From the NCBI RefSeq assembly GCF_036802865.1, contig NZ_DAIRVK010000003.1, positions 186,001 to 250,000 of the forward strand: a stretch of DNA of 64,000 nucleotides, written 5' to 3'. This DNA is from Sulfurospirillum sp036802865 (GTDB taxonomy: Bacteria > Campylobacterota > Campylobacteria > Campylobacterales > Sulfurospirillaceae). The position numbers and the translations under genes are program-made. This document shows positions 53,834 to 61,843 of the stretch, piece by piece (within the stretch, counting starts at the first letter, position 1; each line of letters starts with the position of its first letter). The notes under the pieces are model-generated. The model was not told where the DNA came from, ran no database searches, and saw nothing but the letters and a program-made list of their open reading frames with translations.

Positions 53834-53865
53834 GTTACCATATTGTAATGAATTAAAACTACAAT
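53834..53865 (+). promoter_or_regulatory. Pho-box promoter of phoU
   Basis: On the plus strand GTTACCATATTGTAATG (53834-53850), exactly 9 nt, then TACAAT (53860-53865), 27 bp before the phoU start. It lies back to back with the olsF box, so both genes share a 136-bp control region with two boxes pointing outward. Confidence 0.8.
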
Positions 53866-53892
53866 AATGTCAAAATATTGTAAGGAAAACGT

Positions 53893-54561
53893 ATGCTTCA
53901 AAAATATGAAGAGAGCCTCATCGAAATCAAAAAAATGCTTTTGGGGCTAGGTTCTGAAATCATTATGGCAAGTGAAAAAGCATTGAGTGGTATGGAAAGT
54001 TTAGATGTTTCCCGCTTTGAATCTGCTCGAACATTGCTCAAAAATATTGAAAACCAAGCCAATGCTATCGACAATGAAATCGTTGTAACACTTGCACTTT
54101 TTGGTCCTGAAGCGAAAGATCTTCGCAAAATGGTAGCATATTTAAAAATCACAAATGAGCTTGTCAAAATTGCTGAAAACATTCGTAGCTTTAGTAAACG
54201 CATGGCACTGCATCTTAAAGGTGATGTACCTTTTATCTCGCTGCATGAGTACTCATCACACCTGTGCAAAACTGCCTCTAAAGCCGTTACGTTATCGATA
54301 GGAACTATCGATATGGGTGACAAAGACACCCTTGAAGATGTTTACCGCAAAGTTAAAGTTGAAGAGAGTAAGAGTGATGATATTTATTCTATTTTGGAAA
54401 AAAACATCTTGAGCGATATGACAAAAACCATTGACCAATCGGCTGATTTTATTCAAATTTTAAGTACTATGCGTAAACTAGAGCGTATGGCAGATCGTAG
54501 TGTCAACATCGTTCAACTCATGATTTTTTCACGTGTTGGTGGAGAGATGAAAACGTATTAA
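53893..54561 (+). CDS. phoU: Phosphate signalling protein PhoU
   Basis: The 222-residue, all-helical protein has two PhoU repeats. The metal-binding helices show EIIMASEKALSGM, LLKNIENQANAIDNEIVVTL, AYLKITNELVKIAENIRSFS and KVEESKSDDIYSILEKN, STMRKLERMADRSVNI, fitting the E-x-x-x-D-x-x-E pattern. PhoU damps the kinase when Pst imports phosphate. It leads a phoU-phoB-phoR-like operon. The SD is AAGGA. A hairpin lies directly after the stop. Confidence 0.93.
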   Translation: MLQKYEESLIEIKKMLLGLGSEIIMASEKALSGMESLDVSRFESARTLLKNIENQANAIDNEIVVTLALFGPEAKDLRKMVAYLKITNELVKIAENIRSFSKRMALHLKGDVPFISLHEYSSHLCKTASKAVTLSIGTIDMGDKDTLEDVYRKVKVEESKSDDIYSILEKNILSDMTKTIDQSADFIQILSTMRKLERMADRSVNIVQLMIFSRVGGEMKTY

Positions 54562-54571
54562 ATTCTATAAA

Positions 54572-54595
54572 AAACTACCATTAAAGTGGTAGTTT
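54572..54595 (+). terminator. Hairpin between phoU and the response regulator gene
   Basis: AAACTACCA (54572-54580) pairs with TGGTAGTTT (54587-54595) across a 6-nt loop. The T tract is short, so it may be a partial terminator that reduces read-through into the two-component genes. Confidence 0.6.
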
Positions 54596-54615
54596 GTGTA
54601 AAAATGAGAGGCTAA

Positions 54616-55287
54616 ATGAAGCAGACTATTTTAATTATTGAAGATGAAGAAGATTTACTCGAACTGTTAGAGTATCACTTGCAAAAAGAGGGATACGAGA
54701 CATTAGGGTTTTTAAATACCAAAAATGTCGAAAAATGTTTACAAGAAGAGCCTATTGACCTTCTTATCGTTGATCGCAATTTGCCAGGCATTGAAGGAAG
54801 CGAATTTGTTGAGTCTTTGCGTAAAAAAGGCTTCTCTCAAGCTGTCATTTTTGTAACAGCTAAAGACAGCGATGCCCACATTGAAGAGGGTTTTTTAAGA
54901 GGTTGCGACGATTATGTGACAAAACCTTACAACATGAAAGAGCTTTTGCTCCGCATCAAAGCCATCCTTTCACGCACATCGCCTGCAAGCAAAAGCACAC
55001 TTTCATACCGTGACCTTCTTCTCGATCTTGAAGCACACCGCTTATCTGTCAATGATAAAGAGGTCGAACTTACCAAATTAGAGTTTGATTTACTTCGCAC
55101 CATGATCGAAAATAAAAATGCCGTTTTAAGCCGCGAATTCTTATTGGAAAATGTCTGGAAAAATGAAGACTTCTTTCAAGATAAAACAGTCAATGTTGCC
55201 ATCAATCGCCTCAAACAAAAGATAGACCCGCATAAAGACAAAGAGTACATTAAGTCCATTTGGGGAGTAGGATATAGCTTATGCTAA
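54616..55287 (+). CDS. OmpR/PhoB-family response regulator
   Basis: The 223-residue protein has a receiver domain: ILIIEDEEDLLELLEYHL, phosphoacceptor Asp near residue 53 in LLIVDRNLPGIEG, and switch Lys in YVTKPYNMKELLLR. Its winged-helix output domain has LTKLEFDLLRTMIENK, VLSREFLLENVW and SIWGVGYSLC. By position after phoU and before a PhoR-like kinase it is the likely PhoB/PhosR that binds the boxes found at pstS, olsF and phoU. DNA specificity is inferred from context. Confidence 0.93.
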   Translation: MKQTILIIEDEEDLLELLEYHLQKEGYETLGFLNTKNVEKCLQEEPIDLLIVDRNLPGIEGSEFVESLRKKGFSQAVIFVTAKDSDAHIEEGFLRGCDDYVTKPYNMKELLLRIKAILSRTSPASKSTLSYRDLLLDLEAHRLSVNDKEVELTKLEFDLLRTMIENKNAVLSREFLLENVWKNEDFFQDKTVNVAINRLKQKIDPHKDKEYIKSIWGVGYSLC

Positions 55288-56681
55288 TGCTTCACCAACA
55301 CTTCACACGAGCGCTGCTGACACTGTTTTTATCCACCCTAATCCTCTCAGGGCTTGTCAGTTACTTTACGATTAAGAGTGACAATATCGAGCGCTATGAA
55401 CATGAACTCGAATCACATATCAAAATTATCAAATACCAACTACCAAATATTCAAAACCTCGAAGAGTTTGCAAGAGTAGTTAAAGAAAATACCAATATGC
55501 GTTTTACACTTATCACCCAAGAAGGTAATGTTTTGGTTGATAGCGATAAAGAGCATGAAAAAATGGATAACCACGCGCACCGCGAAGAAATTATCAAAGC
55601 GCAGAAAAATGAATTTGGACACTCTATACGCTACTCTGATTCGATCAAAAGTAACTTTTTGTACGTTGCGCACCACTTTAAACAAGGCGATGAGACACTC
55701 TTTATCCGTTTAGCGTCTAATATTGACACCGTTATGCACAGCTTTTATGAACTCTGGATCAAATTAACCATTGTCTTTTTACTCAGCATTATGGTTGGGC
55801 TTTATGGTGCCTATATTCTCAGTCAAAAAATTCGTCGTGAAATCGATAAAATCGTTGAAAACCTCCAACAAATTGCCGATAAAGACTATAAAATAAGCCT
55901 TTCATCTCACTTTAGTTTAGAGTTTTTAGAGATCGCAAACTACCTTAAAAAGCTAGCGGCAAAACTGGAAAAGAGAGCCAAACAAAAACGAAAATACACC
56001 GCTAAAATCAAGCTGATCAGCCAACAAAGAAGCGATGTCATCTCCGCCATTAGCCATGAATTTAAAAACCCTATTGCTTCCATTATGGGGTATGCTCAAA
56101 CACTTTTAGATGACCCTAATGCAAATGCACAAATCAAAGAGCGCTTTTTAGGTAAAATCGTCCAAAATGGTCAAAAAATTTCCAACATGATCGATCGTTT
56201 AGCGCTTACGACTAAGTTTGAAAATGGTGATTTTACAACCCAAAACAGTACCTTTGATATCGCTAAACTCTCCCAAGAATTAGCCCAAAGCTTTCGTGAA
56301 AAACACCCTAATCGTACCATCATATGCGAGCTTCCAACAACATTGAGTGTTACAGCGGATCGAACAATGATGGAAATCGTCATCTCTAACCTCATCGACA
56401 ATGCCCTCAAATACTCAGAAGATGCCATCACCATTGTGTTGGAAAATGAGTCGTTGCATGTTAAAGACAGTGGTGTGGGAATCAAAACCGAAGAAATCGA
56501 AAAAGTAACGCAAAAATTCTACCGCTCAAACTCACATTCTTGGGACAATTCAATGGGCTTGGGACTTGCGCTTGTGAACTACATTCTTAGGTTGCATAAC
56601 ACCAACCTAGACATACAAAGTAGCTTAGGCGTTGGATCTGATTTTTCGTTTAAATTACCTGCAAACAATACTGTATTATGA
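55281..56681 (+). CDS. PhoR-like membrane sensor histidine kinase
   Basis: The 466-residue kinase has helix 1 at about 12-33, an extracytoplasmic domain of about 120 residues, helix 2 near 155-178 and a HAMP-like linker. HisKA has the phosphoacceptor in VISAISHEFKNPIASIMGYA near residue 259; the catalytic domain has ISNLIDNALKYSE, VKDSGVGIKTEE and MGLGLALVNYIL. Unlike E. coli PhoR it has a sizeable external sensor, as in PhoR of Bacillus and Campylobacter PhosS. It overlaps the regulator gene; ATG 55281 or 55287 (TAATG) could be used. Confidence 0.92.
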   Translation: MLMLHQHFTRALLTLFLSTLILSGLVSYFTIKSDNIERYEHELESHIKIIKYQLPNIQNLEEFARVVKENTNMRFTLITQEGNVLVDSDKEHEKMDNHAHREEIIKAQKNEFGHSIRYSDSIKSNFLYVAHHFKQGDETLFIRLASNIDTVMHSFYELWIKLTIVFLLSIMVGLYGAYILSQKIRREIDKIVENLQQIADKDYKISLSSHFSLEFLEIANYLKKLAAKLEKRAKQKRKYTAKIKLISQQRSDVISAISHEFKNPIASIMGYAQTLLDDPNANAQIKERFLGKIVQNGQKISNMIDRLALTTKFENGDFTTQNSTFDIAKLSQELAQSFREKHPNRTIICELPTTLSVTADRTMMEIVISNLIDNALKYSEDAITIVLENESLHVKDSGVGIKTEEIEKVTQKFYRSNSHSWDNSMGLGLALVNYILRLHNTNLDIQSSLGVGSDFSFKLPANNTVL

Positions 56682-56691
56682 TACGCCCATC

Positions 56692-56721
56692 AAAAGAGGC
56701 AAAAAAGCTTTAGCCTCTTTT
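56692..56721 (+). terminator. Rho-independent terminator after the PhoR-like kinase
   Basis: AAAAGAGGC (56692-56700) pairs with GCCTCTTTT (56713-56721), 12-nt loop, followed by TT. It starts 11 bp past the kinase stop. Confidence 0.85.
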
Positions 56722-56740
56722 TTCACTACAAAGGTTATAT

Positions 56741-57160
56741 ATGTACAATATGGGTGAACCTCGCATCAAAATCGTTGCAATGCCAAAAGACACAAACCCC
56801 TCTGGCAACATCTTTGGTGGGTGGATTATGTCGCAAATGGATATAGCAGGAAGCCTTGCTGTGCGCGATCTCAATGTCGGACGTGTTGTAACGGTCGCCG
56901 TACAATCCATGGAGTTTCGTGAAGCAGTTAAGGTGGGTGATGTTTTGAGTTGTTACGCCAAAATCATCAAAGTCGGCAAAACCTCGATTACAGTACAAAT
57001 CGAAGTTAATGCCGAGCGGTCTGTTGAAGGAACGCATCGCTGTTTACATGTCACCAGTGCTGTAATAACTTATGTGAACGTCTCGCCTGAGGGCAAAAAA
57101 ACGCCTATTCCTTATACTGAAAATGAGTTACTTACGCTTGGTATTGAACTCAAACCGTAA
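56741..57160 (+). CDS. Acyl-CoA thioesterase, YciA-like hotdog protein
   Basis: The 139-residue protein has the hotdog-fold pattern of YciA: IVAMPKDTNPSGNIFGGWIM with the catalytic Asn/Asp region, MDIAGSLAVRDLNVGRVVTV and VAVQSMEFREAVKVGDVL, then SITVQIEVNAERS. It hydrolyses acyl-CoA thioesters, perhaps to control acyl-CoA levels. MYNMGEP gives a second possible start three codons in. It is preceded by a terminator, so it has its own promoter. Confidence 0.88.
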   Translation: MYNMGEPRIKIVAMPKDTNPSGNIFGGWIMSQMDIAGSLAVRDLNVGRVVTVAVQSMEFREAVKVGDVLSCYAKIIKVGKTSITVQIEVNAERSVEGTHRCLHVTSAVITYVNVSPEGKKTPIPYTENELLTLGIELKP

Positions 57161-57165
57161 TGCTT

Positions 57166-57729
57166 TTAATGGGAGAGCACGAACTGACTCAAAGGTGTCT
57201 CTCCCACCATTAACTCCTCGATAACACCCTTGCCATTTAAAACCCTTAACTTCGCATTCACGCTCACGCCACTACGAGCCCTGAGCACTTTTTCTGCTTT
57301 AGGAGCAATCTCTTCGCGCATGTAAAAACGATCAAACGGTAAAGAGATGTTGGCACTGATGTGATTGTCTTTTTCGTGATTGATGTAATTGATCGCTACT
57401 TCTATAAAATTGCCAGAGGAAGGCTTGTTTAACTGCACTTCTTTGACGATATCCCTAGAGTCTTTGTGCTCTAAAATTGCGTAGCCTTTGGAGGCTTCAT
57501 TGTCCACATTATCCCCTACCAATGGCACTTTGCTTGCATTTTCAAAACGAAGCGAAACATAGCGCCCACGAAAAGCATCGTACGGATCAAGTGGCACAAC
57601 TTTGAAGTAAAACACTTCTCCCTCTTTTAAAATGCGCTCATAACTCGTTATCTGAAATAAAATGACACCCAGTTGCACCAAACACAAAAGCCCAAAAAAA
57701 ATCCATGAAAAAAGCTTGATAGTTTTCAT
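57166..57729 (-). CDS. GDYXXLXY-domain protein
   Basis: The 187-residue protein has an N-terminal membrane helix (LFSWIFFGLLCLVQLGVILF) and an exported or periplasmic beta-rich part with VVPLDPYDAFRGRYVSLRFE. This is the name-giving GDYXXLXY motif in the form GRYVSLRF, preceded by the usual PxDP. Function of the family is unknown. Its start overlaps the DUF2157 gene stop as ATGA, and the two families commonly occur together, so they likely form one membrane complex. Confidence 0.87.
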   Translation of the reverse strand: MKTIKLFSWIFFGLLCLVQLGVILFQITSYERILKEGEVFYFKVVPLDPYDAFRGRYVSLRFENASKVPLVGDNVDNEASKGYAILEHKDSRDIVKEVQLNKPSSGNFIEVAINYINHEKDNHISANISLPFDRFYMREEIAPKAEKVLRARSGVSVNAKLRVLNGKGVIEELMVGETPLSQFVLSH

Positions 57730-59075
57730 GCTTTTGCCCTCAACTTTCGTCTTACCAGAGCATTAATCACTAAAAATAAAACACCCGTTACAATAAAAGC
57801 AACACCCTTTGCCACCAAGTCAAAATTTGCATCTATAAAATGAATCCAGACCGTTAAAGCAATCAAAATCATACCTTGATTGATCAGTCCTATTTTCGAC
57901 TCTTTTGCACCGCTTACAATCATCACAATTGCCCCTAAAATCAACGAAGCATTGATAAAGAGCATGGCAATATACCAAGACGTTTCCGAGCCGTTTTGCA
58001 ACGCATTGTAGACAAAGAAGATAAGGGGAGTAAGTATGACAAGCACCTCAGCAGGGACTCTCTTTTCTTTTCGTATCACAAGCGCCAACAGGATGACATA
58101 GAGCACAACGAAGCTTATCATCAGCCACCCCATATGAATCGGTTCATGGAGATAATCATTGGTGTTATCTATCCAATCCCACAGTCTAAATGAGGTATGC
58201 AAAAGTATCAAAAGCAATGCCCCAAATTTCCCGATACGATCAAAAGGTCGCTGCCACGTTTTTTCACCGTGCGACAGGAAAAGGATTCCTGCCATGTAGT
58301 ACATCGCAAAGAAAAGTGATACGTAATTAAGCGTACTTCGCACATGAAACGTCGAATGAAGTTGCATCGCGATTTCAACGCTAAAGATAAGGAACAATGA
58401 CAGCGCAAGCCCCCAGCTTAGAAGTAACGTAGAATTTCTCTTTTTAGCCGTTTTAAGTTGCCATACATAGTAGCCAAGCCAAAAGAGTGCCATTCCAAGA
58501 AGTAGCCATGTACTGATGAAAGAGCGTGAATTCATATCCATCACGGAAGCAAAGTCATTGCGATTGCTGATCCAGACTATCGTCCATAAAATGATTTGTA
58601 AAAATGCCGCACTTGAGGAAGGAAGTAACCATGCGATGCCAAATGAGAGCAAAAGCCACGCACTTAGAAAATCATAAAGAGTACCACCTAAATGATAGGT
58701 CTGTCCGATGATCGCCAAAGAGGCTCCCATCATCAAAAACCAAAGAATCCCGCTCCCTTCTAAAAGCGACGTGTCGTTTGGCTTGTAACGCTTCACCCAA
58801 AAACTAAACGCTTGCGCACCCACTAAAAGCACTATGGACAAAAGTGTACGCTCAAGATGCCCCAATTCGTCCCAGTTGTATGCCAAAATGGAGATAATGC
58901 CAAGCCCCACAAGCGCAAATCCCAGCAGGCTAAAGGCCATGCCCGAAGAGCGATGAGAAGCATTGTCGCCTTCATAACGACCCAAAAGTACTTTTGCATT
59001 TTCTTCTGTAATAATGCCCTCACGCACCCAAGAAGGAAGCTCTCCCTCTAACCATGTGTAATTTTCTCTGCCCAT
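57726..59075 (-). CDS. DUF2157 polytopic membrane protein
   Basis: The 449-residue protein starts with a soluble segment WVREGIITEENAKVLLGRYE, the DUF2157 signature (W...GlI....a..il), then about eleven to twelve membrane helices (for example SLLGFALVGLGIISILAYNW, GSGILWFLMMGASLAIIGQT). GAxLAIIGQTYH is a conserved family stretch. No reaction is known. It leads a two-gene unit with the GDYXXLXY protein. Confidence 0.87.
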   Translation of the reverse strand: MGRENYTWLEGELPSWVREGIITEENAKVLLGRYEGDNASHRSSGMAFSLLGFALVGLGIISILAYNWDELGHLERTLLSIVLLVGAQAFSFWVKRYKPNDTSLLEGSGILWFLMMGASLAIIGQTYHLGGTLYDFLSAWLLLSFGIAWLLPSSSAAFLQIILWTIVWISNRNDFASVMDMNSRSFISTWLLLGMALFWLGYYVWQLKTAKKRNSTLLLSWGLALSLFLIFSVEIAMQLHSTFHVRSTLNYVSLFFAMYYMAGILFLSHGEKTWQRPFDRIGKFGALLLILLHTSFRLWDWIDNTNDYLHEPIHMGWLMISFVVLYVILLALVIRKEKRVPAEVLVILTPLIFFVYNALQNGSETSWYIAMLFINASLILGAIVMIVSGAKESKIGLINQGMILIALTVWIHFIDANFDLVAKGVAFIVTGVLFLVINALVRRKLRAKA

Positions 59076-59096
59076 AAATACCTTTATATGTAAAGA

Positions 59097-59426
59097 TTAA
59101 TCAACGATAAAAAGCTTTGCACCCATTGACGTATACGAACGGTGTGCCATTGTATCATCTGCCACTTCATAACTCATGCCCGCTTTTAGCAAATGCACTT
59201 CGCCATTTTCAAGCTCGATGTAAAGCTCGCCCTCTAAGCACAAAAGAATGTGTCCTTTTTGACACCAGTGATCAGCCTTATACCCTGCGGTATACTCGAC
59301 CATGCGCACGCGAATGGCCCCACACTGTTTGGTTCGCCAAAATGCACTTCCACTCTCACCTTTGTGTTCAACACGCTCTATATTCGCCCAATCAGTTGTG
59401 CCAAAAGGGATGTTGGTCATTTGCAT
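59097..59426 (-). CDS. DHCW-motif cupin protein
   Basis: This 109-residue single-domain cupin has VEYTAGYKADHWCQKGHILL, in which DHWC is the motif that names the family (DHCW), and later YEVADDTMAHRSYTSMG. The His, Cys and Glu residues could bind a metal. Substrate unknown. It lies 21 bp upstream of nothing co-directional (the DUF2157 gene starts beyond it), so it may be expressed alone or with that gene. Confidence 0.87.
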   Translation of the reverse strand: MQMTNIPFGTTDWANIERVEHKGESGSAFWRTKQCGAIRVRMVEYTAGYKADHWCQKGHILLCLEGELYIELENGEVHLLKAGMSYEVADDTMAHRSYTSMGAKLFIVD

Positions 59427-59438
59427 TGTTATATCCTT

Positions 59439-60047
59439 TTAAGATGGATCAATAACTTTCCATTTTTCTTGCCATGCTAAATAATTAAAATTCTCATTAT
59501 AAAAAGACAATGTGCCTACTATTTCATCTATAAGTATTTCCATGTCAGTAATAACATCAGCCCCAACCATAACATAAACTATAGTTCCACTTTGAAATTT
59601 ACCATTTGGCATATGCTTTGCCCAATGAAAACTGAATCGTTTTTTTATATAGTCATTAATATATTCTTCTGAAGTTTTACCTTCAAAATTATGTGATGTA
59701 TAAAATTCTGACAGCTTGAGCCATTCAACTTTTAAAAATTCTATGACATCATAATTACCTTCTCTCATTAAAGAGGTAACTCCTGTATCCCATTTTTTAT
59801 GAGCATTTTTGTAAGCTAACGCCCTTTCTTCAGGTAAACTCTCGATAAATTTTAAATTACTAATATCAAATACATCTCTTTTAGCTTCTTGCATCTTGGG
59901 AACATTGTCGACATTCAAAATATTAATAATTTGCTTTTTATTTTCATTTTGTCGTTTTAAATAATAACTAAAAGCCTTTTCTATTAGATAGCCTATGCCT
60001 GTAATTACCCCTAAAATAGTCGCAATTATTCCTAGGATTTCAAGCAT
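59439..60047 (-). CDS. Membrane-anchored hypothetical protein linked to HEPN/MNT pair
   Basis: About 202 residues from MLEILGIIATILGVITGIGY, an N-terminal membrane helix, then a soluble, charged domain. GGAGAAAAG precedes this ATG; a longer frame is less likely. I recognise no family. Features seen: NKKQIINILNVDNVPKMQEA, SEEYINDYIKKRFSFHWAKH and YVMVGADVITDMEILIDEIV. It overlaps the 3' end of the MNT nucleotidyltransferase gene by 8 bp, so it may be co-translated with the HEPN/MNT module. It could be an unrelated passenger. Confidence 0.6.
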   Translation of the reverse strand: MLEILGIIATILGVITGIGYLIEKAFSYYLKRQNENKKQIINILNVDNVPKMQEAKRDVFDISNLKFIESLPEERALAYKNAHKKWDTGVTSLMREGNYDVIEFLKVEWLKLSEFYTSHNFEGKTSEEYINDYIKKRFSFHWAKHMPNGKFQSGTIVYVMVGADVITDMEILIDEIVGTLSFYNENFNYLAWQEKWKVIDPS

Positions 60048-60339
60048 ATATCTTTTCTCCACCCTCATCTATCGCCTTTTTCAACGCATCATCGCTGATT
60101 TTATCGTAGACAATCACATCAAAAAAATACGGCAGATTGATCTCTTCTTCAAGAGTATATTTGAGTTTTGAAAGGGCATCAAGGTCGATGTTTTTGCCTT
60201 TGATGGCAAGGTCAACATCGGAAGCTTTTTGGTGAGTTCCAAGAGCGCGAGAGCCAAAGAGTATAACCTCTTCGATGGCATCAAATTGGGTGAAGACTTC
60301 GCGCAATTTTGCAAGCTCTTTTTCGCTAAGTCCCACCAT
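60040..60339 (-). CDS. mntA: MNT-domain nucleotidyltransferase (MntA antitoxin type)
   Basis: About 99 residues from MVGLSEKELAKLREVFTQFD. The minimal nucleotidyltransferase motif is VILFGSRALGTHQKASDVDL (GSxALG-x5-SDxDL), and a third acidic residue is in FDVIVYD. MntA-type proteins neutralise HEPN toxins by adding AMP to a tyrosine of the toxin. A GTG one codon upstream is possible, but ATG 60339 overlaps the HEPN stop (ATGA). Gene order HEPN then MNT is as usual. Confidence 0.92.
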   Translation of the reverse strand: MVGLSEKELAKLREVFTQFDAIEEVILFGSRALGTHQKASDVDLAIKGKNIDLDALSKLKYTLEEEINLPYFFDVIVYDKISDDALKKAIDEGGEKIYA

Positions 60340-60734
60340 CACTTCATCGCCAATACATCTTTAAGTTTTTCCATCATTGGGTAGTAGGTATGGACGATGA
60401 GCTTTTCAAGTTCATCTAAGATAGATTCATCATAAGTGTGTGCGCTTAGGTTGCGTTTTTCGAGGGCTTCTAGCCACAAAGCACCATCCTCAATAAGTCC
60501 ATACTGATAGGCTTGTTTGATCGTCTCTCGTGGACTTTTGACCTCATAGCCCTCAGCCACAAGGTAGTCTTTCATTACTTTCCATGCCAGCTCAAACCCA
60601 ACTTCAAAAAATTGAATAAGTCCTGCTTTTTCTATCTCATTCAGGTTCTCTTTTTCCACGGTCATTTTAAGATGCCTAAGAGACTTTTGGTAATTCGTAA
60701 AACGTTGCCTAAAGCGCATTAATGTATCGCTCAT
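60339..60734 (-). CDS. hepT: HEPN-domain protein (HI0074/HepT family toxin type)
   Basis: About 131 residues from MSDTLMRFRQRFTNYQKSL. All-helical, with FFEVGFELAWKVMKDYLVAE (the HI0074-family hallmark), YGLIEDGALWLEALEKRNLS and the RNLSAH motif, i.e. R-x4-H, the HEPN RNase site, followed by Y-D-E in HTYDE. In the HepT type the tyrosine near this motif is AMPylated by MntA. AAAGG lies 7 nt before the chosen ATG. Likely role: toxin half of a HEPN/MNT toxin-antitoxin pair; HI0074 members may be less toxic. Confidence 0.9.
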   Translation of the reverse strand: MSDTLMRFRQRFTNYQKSLRHLKMTVEKENLNEIEKAGLIQFFEVGFELAWKVMKDYLVAEGYEVKSPRETIKQAYQYGLIEDGALWLEALEKRNLSAHTYDESILDELEKLIVHTYYPMMEKLKDVLAMK

Positions 60735-60776
60735 CACTTCACCTTTTTCAATCAATAGAATTTTTACATGTAAAGC

Positions 60777-61124
60777 TTATTTACAAACTCTGGTACACCC
60801 ATACTTTGCAGAATAAACCTCTCCGAAAGCATGCATAGAAGCAAGTACTTTTTCAAGCTCTCTACCCATAGGACTGAGTGCATACTCCACGCGAGGAGGC
60901 ACTTCCGCAAATACGGTACGCTCGATGATATGGTCAGCCTCTAACTCTTTGAGTTTTTGCGTCACTGTTTTTTGTGTCACTTGAGAAAAAGCTTCACAAA
61001 TGTCTTTAAACCGTTTTTGACCACTAAGCAATATATAGACAATAAATATTTTGCTTTTGTCATTAATAATGTCCAATGTTAATGCTACAGGGCATTGCAA
61101 CTCTTTTACGTCTGTTGTTATCAT
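60777..61124 (-). CDS. HxlR-family transcriptional regulator
   Basis: About 115 residues from MITTDVKELQCPVALTLDII. It has the HxlR winged-helix pattern: CPV near the start, RFKDICEAFSQVTQKTVTQK, LKELEADHIIERTVF and EVPPRVEYALSPMGRELEKV. The N-terminal Cys in CPV is the thiol that senses quinones or oxidants in YodB-type members. AGAGG is 8 nt before this ATG; a GTG three codons earlier is less likely. It is divergent from the flavodoxin-like oxidoreductase gene, a classic regulator-target pair. The 125-bp spacer should hold the operator (for example TTATTGTAATAA at about 61188). Confidence 0.92.
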   Translation of the reverse strand: MITTDVKELQCPVALTLDIINDKSKIFIVYILLSGQKRFKDICEAFSQVTQKTVTQKLKELEADHIIERTVFAEVPPRVEYALSPMGRELEKVLASMHAFGEVYSAKYGCTRVCK

Positions 61125-61249
61125 CGTTATCACCTCTTATTTTGTATTATACCACAATAATCATTTTTGTTCTTTACTTACTTTTTTTATTGTAATAAAC
61201 TTTAAGGTGGACATTGGTATATTTCTCTAAATATTTTAAGGAGAAAATT

Positions 61250-61813
61250 ATGAAAAAAACATTAATTATCTTAGCACACCCCAATATGACAGAGTCAAAA
61301 GTCAACAAAGCACTCATTGAAAGCATCAAAGACGAACCAAACATCACGGTACATGATCTTTACGCTACATATAAAACTGTTGAAGCCATTGACGTTTCAA
61401 AAGAACAAGCACTCTTAGTCCAATTTGATCGCATCATCTTTCAATTTCCACTTTACTGGTATAGCGCGCCTGCTATCTTAAAAGAGTGGCAAGATAAAGT
61501 GCTTGGCTATGGTTTTGCATACGGTCCAGAGGGCAGTAAGCTTGCAGGAAAAGAGAGTAAAATCATCGTAAGTACAGGATCTCCTGAGTACGCATACCAA
61601 TCAGGTGCCTACAACAACTTTACACTCAGTGAATACCTCAGACCACTTCAATCAACTATTCTTTTTACAGGTATGGAATTTAAAGGGATTTTTGCAGCTT
61701 ATGGTGCGATGAAACTCACAGCTGAAGCACTTGATAAAGATACCAACACTTACCAAAAAATTCTTAAAACAGATGACTGGAGCACGTCTCTTTTCAAGTT
61801 TCTAGCAGAGTAA
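61250..61813 (+). CDS. NAD(P)H-dependent oxidoreductase, flavodoxin-2 fold (KefF/quinone reductase like)
   Basis: About 187 residues from MKKTLIILAHPNMTESKVNK, with AAGGAGA before the ATG. The FMN-binding start is ILAHPNMTESKVN; RIIFQFPLYWYSAPAILKEW is the hallmark of the flavodoxin_2 family, and IIVSTGSPEYAY follows. It should reduce quinones or other electrophiles with NAD(P)H. Divergent HxlR regulator suggests induction by electrophiles. It ends in a terminator hairpin that contains its stop codon. Confidence 0.92.
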   Translation: MKKTLIILAHPNMTESKVNKALIESIKDEPNITVHDLYATYKTVEAIDVSKEQALLVQFDRIIFQFPLYWYSAPAILKEWQDKVLGYGFAYGPEGSKLAGKESKIIVSTGSPEYAYQSGAYNNFTLSEYLRPLQSTILFTGMEFKGIFAAYGAMKLTAEALDKDTNTYQKILKTDDWSTSLFKFLAE

Positions 61814-61843
61814 CGTAAAGGGGATTTTCCCCTTTACGTTACT
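61809..61843. terminator. Bidirectional terminator holding both convergent stop codons
   Basis: AGTAACGTAAAGGGGA (61809-61824) pairs perfectly with 61828-61843, 3-nt loop, with T tracts on the plus side. The TAA of the oxidoreductase (61811-61813) and the TAA of the histidine kinase (61836-61834) are both inside the stem. Confidence 0.93.
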
